From: Symsagittifera roscoffensis
Lineage: Eukaryota > Xenacoelomorpha > Acoela > Convolutidae
DNA length: 64,000 nt
Assembly: GCF_963678635.1 (NCBI RefSeq)
Contig: NW_026971149.1
Coordinates: 680,001 to 744,000 of the forward strand
Direction: 5' to 3'
A program made the position numbers and the translations under genes. This document shows positions 54,784 to 64,000 of the stretch, piece after piece; positions within the stretch are counted from its first letter, which is position 1, and the number at the start of each line of letters is the position of its first letter. Under the pieces are notes generated by a model. The model searched no databases. It saw nothing but the letters and a program-made list of their open reading frames with translations, and was not told the origin of the DNA.

Positions 54784-57700
54784 TCACTTCGTGTTCTTCG
54801 CCTTCGAGGTACCCGATACCGGTGTTCTTGGCACTGTAATTTGTTTCAATAGTGCCTCTTCGTCATCGGAGCTGATCACAATTTCCTCCCAGGCCTTCAG
54901 CTGTTCATAGGATCGCATCCACGCCCTCTGCTCTTGCAACCTCTTCGATTGATTTGGTAGGCTCTTAACCTTCGACTCCCGGTTCAAACAGAAAGAGTTG
55001 TGAAGACTCATGCTTACATTCCTCGCCAGGTCCTCCTCCATTATCGTTTCCCTCGCTCTAGAATTGTCTCTGGATACTCTGCCCACTCTTTTCCACCCCG
55101 CCGTGATCGCATTTCGATGGGTTAGCAGAGGTCTCTTAAAGGCATCTGGTCCTATTTCAGCTTGGAATTGTCGATATTCCTTTTGATGTTTCCTCATGTG
55201 GTCCTTTGTCACTACATACAACCAGGATGTTAACGTCGCACGAAACCAAGGAAAGAATCTCAGGCGGCTCCATATGTGTCTGACTTCCACCGGTATGGCG
55301 AATACCTTGCATGCAGTCTCGCACAGCTCCAGTCTCCTGCTATAATCTATCGCATGAATCGACTCAGCTGTTGGCGTTCTCGATTCTCTATACTTCGCTA
55401 TGTTCTCCTCAATCCATCGCAGAGCCAGCATCGTGCTCACCACCAAGATGGTCACCTTTTGTCGATGCTCCGGTAGTCCCAGTGACTTAATTTCTTCTAC
55501 TTCCCAGATCAGACAGAGATTGGCGCGGTCCGGGTACCACACTGTCTGCGCCAGACAGTGGCATGGACAATCCCCATGCGTGAGGTCGATGCTTCTAAGA
55601 TTGCGTTCTCCCGAAGCTTCTAGGAGAGGCTCAAGTTCCATCATTTTCTCGTGTATCACGTCGACTTCTTCCGAGCTTGGAGCACGTACTGCGGGTTTCC
55701 CCACCACGTTTTGCCTCCCGTGATCACTTGTGTTTTCGCTCTCCAAGCCTAGGAGTTCTTCACCCCAGATTTCACTCAAGTCATCTCTTTGTTCCTTGGG
55801 TACTGCTCCTCGGATCTTCCTCAACAGCTTGTGTGAATGGTGTGACATCCGAGCTAGTCTCACGCACTTGGGCACTGAGAAGGCTTTGTCTATCATTACC
55901 CTCTGGCTGGACACCTCCACCATCGCCATGTGTAGTGGATAGTGGCTCCCACATAGATTAGCCAGCACTGACCCCACTAAGGATTTTGCATTTAGAGGCA
56001 ATCCATAGGCTTCGCTCATGGGAAATCCCATCTCCGCCTCGAGTCCGATCTTCCAACTCTTGATGTGCTTCTGGTTCACTTGTAGCACTCCGGGCCATGA
56101 TTCCACGCTTAACGCGGTCACCAGGTGGTGTTCTGACTCTAGCCTCTCCAGTGATTGGAGACTACACATTCTTGAGAAAAATCCCAAGGCTGTCGCTAGG
56201 TTCACGGTGGTACTCGCGTAACATTCAGCCACTATCTGTATCTCGCTCTTCTCCCTTTCGGTGATATCCTCGAACCAGGTGATGAGGTCCTCCTTCTGGA
56301 AAGACTGTATCCTGACGCATGATCGTCCATCACAAGTATGCTCGCCGTTGCCACATGTCGAATCAAGACAACTGCCCGGCTCCATCCTCTTCACCGACCC
56401 TGTTCCACTCGTCACCTCACTTGATTCTTTCATCTGAGGCAGGATCAGTCTGTGTACTATACTCAAGGTCGCCAAGTCCTCATCCTCTGTCGGTGCCAAT
56501 CTCACTCGCTCAGTGACCTCCTCAATCAGACTCGCATGGGGATGTGGACACCAGGAGGGTCTGATTAATTTCCATACCACTCCCAGATTCGTGGTCAACA
56601 CGCCACTCCCGTCACCCATTTTTAGCTCCACCTTTTTACTTGAGCGTGGCACACTTATCACTTCCGGCGTCCCCTCAAGAACCGGACCCAGGCTAGGTCT
56701 CTCTCTCTCCACAGTGTCTATCTCCACTATCTTCTCTGTCCAGAACTTCAGCAGCTCCGCCACTTCATAGTTTCTGTGGGCACCTCCAGCTTCCAGGTCC
56801 AAGAAGGGGTTGTACGCCATTCCCATTACTCTAGAAACATATTGGTACTCTCCCTTTTTGTTGAGTTTCAAGTACTCCCCTGACGAAGCCAGGTTGTGGT
56901 GAACGTCGTGTTCCTCTTCGAATTTCTTGTTGTAGAACCTCCGTATCTCATCCAACTTCCTATGGATCTCCAGAGATTGCCTAGAACCATCCTCCTTCTC
57001 TATCCCAGTGCTCTGATACACATTCAAGATGACTGTGGAGACTCTCCTTTCCAGCGTCTTGCTTCCGACTGCCCTCTGATGACATGCTAGGATGGTACTG
57101 TCAGTCATCATCGACATCGTCCACCTCAAGAAACAGGTTGCATCTTTCCTTCTTGCCAGACTCAAGCCTGAGTTGTCCCTGGCAACGTGCTGCATCAGCA
57201 TTCGGTATATCTCTAGATTTTTGCCTCCCAACTTCAACTTATCGTACGAAGTCAGCGTTTCCAGCTCTATCCCCAACAGGCTCCACGCGAACATCAGTTG
57301 TCCTGCAGTCCTGATAAAGGGGTTCGCCATCAGCGGCGGTGCCGATGAGGGTGTCCTCATCGCCTCTTCAAAATGATCCTTCAATAAGTTCTGCCAGGAT
57401 CTCTTCAGCTGGTTTGCCAATTCTATCTTGTTAACCTCAGCCTTCTGCTGGGTGGCCCAACTGTGTCGTTTGCGGGCCACTCCACTGTTCAATTTCTTCA
57501 AACAGTCTTCCATCTCCTTCAGTGTCTCGAGGGCTATCCACCACGGTCGGGAGGTATTTCTGGTTTTATTTTTCTCAAGAGGATCACTGGTCACTTGTTT
57601 CACAACAGCCTGATGTTCACTTGAGACCCATTCTTTGCCAACATCTACTTCCCAGGTCTGCCCGCTCGTCGAACCTCGCTTCATTTTTATTCTCTGAGGT

Positions 57701-57912
57701 TTGAAATCCTCCTCTGTCACTGAACTAGTGGGATTCTCCATTTCTTTTTCTATGTCGAGCAGTTTCCTCGGTTCATAGCTACTCTTGTAGGCTGCCGTCT
57801 TCCATCGCGCCAGAACCATGGGGACTGTCTCTCTCAAGTCTTTTTCCGAGACCGCGTCAGCTGAAGGACTGCCCAATCCCTCCACGTCTCTCTTCCTCTT
57901 GCGAGATCTCAC
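54784..57912 (-). CDS. Large ORF of unknown function following the SGNH gene
   Basis: An uninterrupted 1042-codon frame. It overlaps the end of the preceding gene by four bases (GTGA) and is open upstream of 57912 without an ATG; the first ATG is at 57819. Translation by -1 frameshift, reinitiation or an internal start is therefore possible. The start RSRKRKRDVEG resembles a nuclear localisation signal. A Cys cluster CLDSTCGNGEHTCDGRSC lies near residue 510 and DCPCHC near 770, possible metal sites. The tail EEIVISSDDEEALL fits a SUMO-interacting motif (hydrophobic core followed by Ser/Asp/Glu). The rest is mixed alpha/beta with Trp-rich segments. No polymerase, protease, helicase or capsid motif is recognisable. 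Its length without stops beside decayed neighbours suggests recent constraint or recent arrival. Confidence 0.75.
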   Translation of the reverse strand: MRSRKRKRDVEGLGSPSADAVSEKDLRETVPMVLARWKTAAYKSSYEPRKLLDIEKEMENPTSSVTEEDFKPQRIKMKRGSTSGQTWEVDVGKEWVSSEHQAVVKQVTSDPLEKNKTRNTSRPWWIALETLKEMEDCLKKLNSGVARKRHSWATQQKAEVNKIELANQLKRSWQNLLKDHFEEAMRTPSSAPPLMANPFIRTAGQLMFAWSLLGIELETLTSYDKLKLGGKNLEIYRMLMQHVARDNSGLSLARRKDATCFLRWTMSMMTDSTILACHQRAVGSKTLERRVSTVILNVYQSTGIEKEDGSRQSLEIHRKLDEIRRFYNKKFEEEHDVHHNLASSGEYLKLNKKGEYQYVSRVMGMAYNPFLDLEAGGAHRNYEVAELLKFWTEKIVEIDTVERERPSLGPVLEGTPEVISVPRSSKKVELKMGDGSGVLTTNLGVVWKLIRPSWCPHPHASLIEEVTERVRLAPTEDEDLATLSIVHRLILPQMKESSEVTSGTGSVKRMEPGSCLDSTCGNGEHTCDGRSCVRIQSFQKEDLITWFEDITEREKSEIQIVAECYASTTVNLATALGFFSRMCSLQSLERLESEHHLVTALSVESWPGVLQVNQKHIKSWKIGLEAEMGFPMSEAYGLPLNAKSLVGSVLANLCGSHYPLHMAMVEVSSQRVMIDKAFSVPKCVRLARMSHHSHKLLRKIRGAVPKEQRDDLSEIWGEELLGLESENTSDHGRQNVVGKPAVRAPSSEEVDVIHEKMMELEPLLEASGERNLRSIDLTHGDCPCHCLAQTVWYPDRANLCLIWEVEEIKSLGLPEHRQKVTILVVSTMLALRWIEENIAKYRESRTPTAESIHAIDYSRRLELCETACKVFAIPVEVRHIWSRLRFFPWFRATLTSWLYVVTKDHMRKHQKEYRQFQAEIGPDAFKRPLLTHRNAITAGWKRVGRVSRDNSRARETIMEEDLARNVSMSLHNSFCLNRESKVKSLPNQSKRLQEQRAWMRSYEQLKAWEEIVISSDDEEALLKQITVPRTPVSGTSKAKNTK

Positions 57913-60900
57913 CTCTTTATTCGGGGCGTCGTTGTTATCATCACTGATTCCACTTCCTTTTCTCCAGCCAACTCTTGCCTCTCCCCTGCTCGAGCCTTAA
58001 GGATATTAGTACTTTTAATCATATTACTAGTTCCTACCTTATCCCCCCTTGTATATTTAATTATTTTATTGTCAGTTTTCTGTTTCGGAGTAGAGCTGTC
58101 TTTACATTTGTCTTCTCTGGTCTTTCTTGACTTCCTCAACTCGACCATCTTGTTCAGTAGTTCTGCTCTGGCTTTCTCTTCCAAACCCGTCCCCATCAGG
58201 ACAGGCTCACCAAACTTCACCACCGTGTCCCACAGTTCCTCTTTGAAATTATCCAGTGTGGTGTCTTCATCCACTTCTTGATTGAAATCGCTCAAGAACT
58301 TTTGCCAAGCATCTCCATCCAGAGTGCCCAGGAAGGCGTCTCTGTTTCCCTCGAAGGTATTCTTTTCCCTTCTCTCCGCACTCAAGAAGATCATTCCCAT
58401 GTTGGGATTCTCGCTTGTCAATGACATCTCTGGGTACTTGCGGGGGGACGAGGTCAAAGGTGGCGTGGGGGTATCTGCCCAGTTTTCTTCACTCAGATCT
58501 TTCAACAGTTCCTGCGCTGTGAATTCCACTTCCGTTGGCTTCTGCTCCGGTGTGTTTCCCACCTTCATGTCCTCTCCTGCCTCACTGAGAGTTTCATCCA
58601 TGCTCTCGTCTCCCGACTCTGCTTCCCTTCTCTCAAAAATCCTCTTGAATCGATCTGCCACGGTGCCACTCTTTTTATCCCCAGGGGTGTCTACTGGAAG
58701 GGGTGATGGTGTCGTTGGACTCGTCCCCTCATGTTCTGTCAGTGCCACGTACAATGGACCTGCTGCATCTAGCTTCTTTCCTTCTCTATTCCGCTCCATC
58801 AGCTCTAGTCCGTAAGGTGCCCGGTATCTCCTTGTGGCAAACAGCATCTCGTCTGCTTTCAGTGCGATATGCCCTTCCTCCACTATCATCCTGCCGTCGT
58901 CCCATGCCGGCAGCTGGTTCTCTAGACTTGCCCGCTTAAGTACTCTCAAGGCATCTCGCACTTCGAATTTAGGGGGCATCGACCCTCTCATTTTCTTGGC
59001 TTGAGTCGTCCATGAGTTTATCTTCACATCGCTAGTATGGAAATAAATCGCTGCAGTATAGCCGATGAAGAGCGGATCCCAGCCGTCGGTAAACTCCTTC
59101 TGCCGTTCTTCGGTCGTGAATCTCGCGTAAGGGGACGGGACAACCAGGGAACTGTTCATCCCTAGGGTCATTCTCCTCACTATGGGGAACTCGGGAATGC
59201 TCGTTGGTAGGGCTTCTCTCTCCAATATCGCCTCCAGCTCCTTTTTCACTAACTCGAAACTTTTCGTCCATGCAGGAATTCTCAAGATTTCTTGTCCATT
59301 GGCTGCCAAGAGATTCAAGTTCCAAAACTTAAGATGGGGGTAAGTTTCGATGGGGCCCTCGCGCTTGCCTCCCATCCGGCATTGCAGTTGTCCTCGGAAA
59401 CTGTATACGATCAACTCTGGATCCTTCACTTTTCCGAAGAGCACCGTGTTGCTCATTTGTGCCCTTAGCACCTCTTGCTGACACCAGTTCCGTGTCGTTC
59501 CATCTAGTACGCTTATGAGGCTCACGTGGGTCACGGAGTATCGATAAGCTGCCACCAAAGGATCTGGAAATGCGAACGTGACGGCCGGTCCATAGATACA
59601 AGTCACGACCTCCCCTAGCCCCCGGATGATCCCCATGGGATCCGATCTCATGGCCAGGCATAGATCCGTTAGTAGGGGCATGCCTCCATTCACTTTTCTC
59701 CATTCCTCTCTTGTCTTCGGGCTCTTTTCTTCACCAGTCAGGTGCCTGTTCTGCATCAGTAGATACTGCAATAGCAGCGTCCTTAGCCCGGCCGCACACT
59801 TGTACGAGTAGGTCTCAATACTCGAGTGTGTTCTTCCCATCGACAGGGGCTCCCCATACCTCATCAATCGGTGGAATGACGCCAGTTCACCGTGGGTCAG
59901 AAGTACTAATGTCAAGTACCCGTCTATTCTCAGGGCGTCCACGCCACGACAGAACATGTATGCTGGGCCCATATTAAACAAGTATCTCGGGTAGACCAGG
60001 TACAGCGCCAGCAACAGGCTGATAGGCATATTCAACACCTCCTGTATGAATGCTTTGAAGATCGTCTCCTTCGCGCTGTACACTTCAGTCAGGAACTCTT
60101 TTCCCCAACAAGGACTCAAGAACTCGAGAATCTCATGATCCCTCCTCGTCTTTAGCTCACCCCACGCGTGCTCCCTCCAAAACCCTCCAATTGTGACCTC
60201 ATTGGCTGCTGTGACGAACCTGCCAACCGTCATCTCCCTCTCCTCAGCTTTTCCCAGTTGCTCTTCAAGAAAATCCCAGATCTGCTTCACCAGAGGCGGC
60301 GCATCCTCTCTTGTTTTCCTTGTGGCGTTTTCCAATCTTGGGGTTAAGAAGGGCCATTTGCCTCCCTCTTGTTCCAACCGATGCACCATCGACTGTAGTT
60401 GCTTCTCCGATGCGGCCACGTTCTTCCTTTCGTTGTTTGGCCCTCTAGATCTGCTGGTCGAGCTCGTGATGGTCAATTCCATGTCCCGAAACCACAGACT
60501 AGCCGTCAGGTGAACTACCACTGGATGATCGTCCCTAATGATCGGGCTGAGCTTGAGTTGCCTAGCGAAGTTAGATATTTCCAGTAAGAGGACCTCATCT
60601 AATACGATGAGGATGTCGGCCAGCTCGTAAAAGCCTCTCAATGCATGAGAGACGTCCGCTCATGCTGCCGCGAGTTCTGATTTGCGCATTCTCAAGTTCG
60701 TCGGTTCCAATTCTCGGTTGGGAGCTGCCATCAGAACACGCCACCCATTCCCCTCTGCGATCAAGATCAAGATCGCGTACACGAATTGCAGAGCAAGCGG
60801 CATGCTCGAGTACCCGGGGGATATTGTGAACGCCACTTTTGTCTTGGAGCCGAATCTTGAGGCAACATTCTCTTGTACTTCATTTATCGCCGCGAATAAG

Positions 60901-63641
60901 GTCTGGATGGCCTCCCAGATTCTCTTTGGCGTAGGTTCACCACCCTTGAGCTGCTCAAGAAATCCCGTTGCGTGTAGATGATCGTTCATCCCTGCAAACA
61001 GCAGTAACTCAGGTTCGCAGGGCATCTCTGACTTCATTGCCACCACCAGGGTCAACATCTGGTTTAGCTCCGCTCCCGGCAAGGCATATATCAGGGTTTC
61101 TGGCCAAAACAACTTGGGAGACGTACCTTCAAAATCTGATCCTGCCACGATAACCACCCTTGCTGCAGCCGGGTCTGCCCTGTCGTAAACTGCTAAGGTT
61201 TTGGCCAATTGCGCCTGCCCGCAGGGTTTCCCATATCGGGGGTCATTGGATAATTTTGCGCCTTCATATGCGGCGTCCGGTAACTCCATCTCTCTCGGGT
61301 TCATCAGTTTGTCGACCACTCTCAACTGTGCTGGAGTGGCCACTCTAATCCTGGCAATGCTGGTTCGGTGCTTGGGAGGCTCCACCACCAGTCCCGGGCT
61401 CCCCAAAGACTCGAGAGGTCTGTAATTAATTGGTCCCATCATCGACTTTGTGGGAATTCCACTCAGGTCTGCTGTCTCTGTCAACTTCGCTCTCGAGAAA
61501 CGTGTTTCGTGAGCCTTCAACCAGTCCACGCACTTGTGTCTCCCCAAGTCTTCGTGTGATACCTGTTCAAGACCCAAAGTTCTCGCTAGCTCCTGCCTAC
61601 ATTCTAGGTCCTCCAGATCCAGTTCCTTGACCTTTTCTTCATATTTCTGTCTGCTGGTCTCCAGTGGCTTCTCTGACCTCCTTTTCTCCGCAACCACTAC
61701 TGAGGATATTATCGACCCCTGGGGGGTTGCTGATGCCACTTCATCAGCTTCCATGGGCGTGGTGCTCGGTAACTTGGCCCGGCTATTCCTCTCACTATCT
61801 CTAGAATCGGCTCTCTCGCCCAAGCGACTGGACAAAGATCTCGGGTTGAAGAAGGGTTGGTTTGGGGATGGTCCGAACGTGACCTGTGCTGTTTCCAGCA
61901 AATCCGCCTCTAGCGCGCATATATGTCTTTGAAAGACGTTGTTCAACCACTCCACCCCTCTGGGCCTATCAAAGTGAATGCCATCCGCAGATGCATCGTC
62001 AGGGAAAGAGGTTAGCTCCATTTACTCAGCCACGTCCAGTAGCCTAAGGGGAAGGACACTCCTCTGATGTATCTTCCTGACTGTTTCGTTCAGGCCTCGC
62101 ACTTTTGTGTTCATCTCTACTGCATGTTGATCCGCTCCCATGTTGTAGGGAACAGTACACACCGTGAGAATGGCCGGATCCATTTGGATCCGTATTTCCT
62201 CGAGAATGCAGCTCATCTTTTCGTGCAGCCTTGTCACCTTCCTTGCTTCCCCCCTGGACACATCATTCGTCCCGACCATCAGGGTGACCGTGTATACACT
62301 CAATATCCCTAGCATCTCAAGTGTCGCTAACATCTGCGGCGTTGCGGCTCCGGCGAAGCTCAAGATTCCCGTTTGCCAATGGGACTGGATCCGGGTCAGC
62401 ACCCGCAGCAAGCTGTCCCCAATGATCAAGTGAACCGCGCCTTCAGGCACTCGCGGATACGTGAAGTATTCCACCCAAGTCGCGTCGTGGAAGCAATCTC
62501 TCCTCTCCCTCTGCGCCGCATTCCAGTCTATCCGATTGTGCTTGCGATATATCCCTTCCGTATTCTTCTTGTAGCTCAAGATCACCACACTCCTGACAGG
62601 TTGTTCCCCCCAAGTCGAGGGTAAATCCGCTCTTGCCGGACTCTCGCGATTCCTCAGCTGTAGCCTCTCGTGCAACTCTTTCAATCGTGACGAGCCGCCA
62701 CTCACCTGACTACTACCCGGGGTCGAACTCGGTGTGTATCCAGGCAGCGCGACGTCCATCAATGGTCGTATTACTTGAGTCTCCATTCCACGCAGGGAGG
62801 ACGTTGATTCGGGTGGTATCCATACCTCCAGCCCCTCATTCATATGTTCCTGAGCCGCACGATCGAGGTTGAATCGTCCCTTTGACCTAGGAGCTTCATC
62901 CACTTCCATGCGTGACTCTGGCCTTGAGACAGTCACTACCCGTTCTTTGGGCCTAGCCCCTTTTTGCATATCGAGCTCGCGTTGTTGTTGCTGCATCCTC
63001 TCAAGTTTTGCTTGATCTCTCTCGAGAGCCTGCTTCAGCTGCTCACAATTCGCGGCGTTCTCCCGCACCCTTTCTGCCTGCAGCCGTTCAGCTTTCATTA
63101 TGTCCAGTTCTCTCCGCGCTTGATCCCTCTCAAGCACCGCTTGATCCCGGTCGAGGTTCGCCTTATTCCTTTCCCGCTGGGTCCTCTCGAGTTCTTTTTT
63201 CATGGCACTGACATCCGGATAAGCTTCCCCCGTCTGCTGTGCCCGTGACATCGATGGTACTTTACTAGTACTCTGGCTTGCGGACCTGACTGATGGTCTG
63301 ACCGGTAGTGGGAATTCCCCCGCGCCATACTCTGTGTTGTTGTTCAGGCCAGGGTTCCTCGCCAAATCGAACCCCCTTATCGCTCCATCCACGTTCCAGG
63401 ACAGCCATCTGGTTTGTTCTTGATTGGACACCCCATCAGTGGTGTAGCCTACCATCAAAACCGCTTCCGTCGCAGACTCTCGACACTCGCCCTCTTCCTC
63501 CAATTGTAGGATGGCATTCAGCATCACTGCCATTCTCTCGTCCACTTGAGTATAATCCAGATCTCTCAGCCGTCTGTATAGTTCGTCAAGTGTGGGCTTT
63601 TTCAGAGCCGACGGCATGGACTTCCAGTATCGATCTGCCAT
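57909..63641 (-). pseudogene. SGNH-domain accessory gene, right copy (two in-frame stops)
   Basis: One frame of 1910 codons from the ATG at 63641, broken only by TAA at 62022-62024 (codon 540) and TGA at 60660-60662 (codon 994). Residues 1-90 are helical. About 165-250 form a charged coiled coil (ERDQARRELDIMKAERLQAE). The SGNH domain follows: block I LIIGDSLLRVL (Ser 410), block II FAGAAT, block III LMVGTNDVS (Asn 459), block V DGIHFD (Asp 553, His 556), so the TAA lies between the catalytic Ser/Asn and the Asp/His. A second similar domain reads VVIVAGSDF (834) and LFAGMNDHLH (884). A large conserved region of unknown fold (GPAVTFAFPDP) and a disordered tail follow. At the TGA the left copy has Trp (LPAVWSDI). 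Possibly an esterase-type protein of a retroelement; broken unless stops are read through. Confidence 0.8.
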
Positions 63642-63673
63642 TTCTGTGATTTCAATTGAGTCCTTGAGTATTA

Positions 63674-63730
63674 GCAACTTGAGTTTTACCTGAGCAACTT
63701 GAGTTTTACCTGAGCAACTTGAGTTTTCTT
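63674..63730. repeat. 20-bp tandem repeat upstream of the SGNH gene
   Basis: GCAACTTGAGTTTTACCTGA occurs twice at 63674 and 63694, with a partial third copy at 63714. It lies just upstream of the ATG at 63641, so it would be in the leader or promoter of the minus-strand gene. Confidence 0.9.
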
Positions 63731-64000
63731 CTTCAGATGTCGTTTTCTTCCTTTAATTGAATATAGATGAGTAGTCAATATGAGCTCAACAAATCAATCT
63801 GAAAATAACACCCAATTTTTTAGACCGACAAGCTGTGTCCCTAATCAGAAAACCCCATTACTTTTACGATTAAAAACCCTCTCCTTTTCGCCCTACTAAA
63901 AAAATTCAATTTAAATTTTTTAAAAACATGCAGATACATCTTATGTTTTAGCACCATCAATCATTTAAAATAATAATTGTCATGCCAATCACCCCTAAGA
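63731..64000. other. AT-rich window end, no gene seen
   Basis: Upstream flank of the right-hand SGNH gene. If that gene belongs to a gag-pol element like the one at 40489-49935, the end of its pol should lie just beyond 64000. Confidence 0.4.

Noticed and set aside
30237-63641. Alternative genetic code with reassigned stop codons
   Set aside because: Stops of all three kinds occur, mostly at unrelated positions, and the intact BEL polyprotein reads normally with the standard code.
63674-63730. CRISPR-like array
   Set aside because: Three direct 20-bp units without spacers in a eukaryotic context; simple tandem repeat.

Overview
The window is eukaryotic, almost certainly animal, DNA. It is AT-rich and built almost entirely of retroelements, satellites and their wreckage. 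There are no bacterial operons, ribosome binding sites or intact host genes. The elements are metazoan types (BEL/Pao, Ty3/gypsy, SGNH-bearing accessory ORFs), most like those of aquatic invertebrates, but the phylum cannot be fixed from this sequence.

Layout. (1) 1-15654: two copies of a ~2.03-kb direct repeat, each starting with a GC-rich ~30-bp minisatellite, lie about 13.6 kb apart. Between them sits a complete BEL/Pao element (3095-12854) with 463-bp LTRs that look identical, a 5-bp target duplication, a primer binding site, a polypurine tract, an intact ~2230-codon polyprotein and a separate upstream ORF that looks SGNH-like. Each LTR holds a tRNA-like segment with A and B boxes. (2) 15655-30236: a very AT-rich, decayed Ty3/gypsy family carrying gag, protease, three partial RT/RNase H/integrase copies and an env-like tail. 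It was enlarged by a ~5.4-kb tandem duplication, and all three RT copies lack the YxDD block. (3) 30237-64000, all minus strand: a second, GC-richer Ty3/gypsy lineage with unusual accessory genes. Its gag-pol (49935 to 40489) runs gag, protease, RT/RNase H, integrase and then a C-terminal macro-like domain. Downstream is a large accessory gene (40106 to 33433) with a GDSL/SGNH hydrolase-like domain, which breaks into a duplicated integrase-region fragment (33319 to 30237). To the right is a fuller copy of the accessory gene (63641 to 57909), overlapped by an unrecognised 1042-codon ORF (57912 to 54784). Between these blocks, 49957-54783 is gene-poor and rich in a short CCCCTCCGGATT-like motif.

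How the parts relate. The BEL element looks young and possibly active. The gypsy lineage on the right looks like a giant retroelement: capsid and replication genes, a possible ADP-ribose-binding (macro) module, one or two SGNH-type hydrolase domains and a large protein of unknown function with a possible SUMO-interacting tail. Both copies visible here are broken by in-frame stops and small frameshifts, several of them in G runs, so some breaks could be assembly errors. Whether the gag-pol and SGNH blocks are one element cannot be settled inside this window; the sequence beyond 64000 is the key test.
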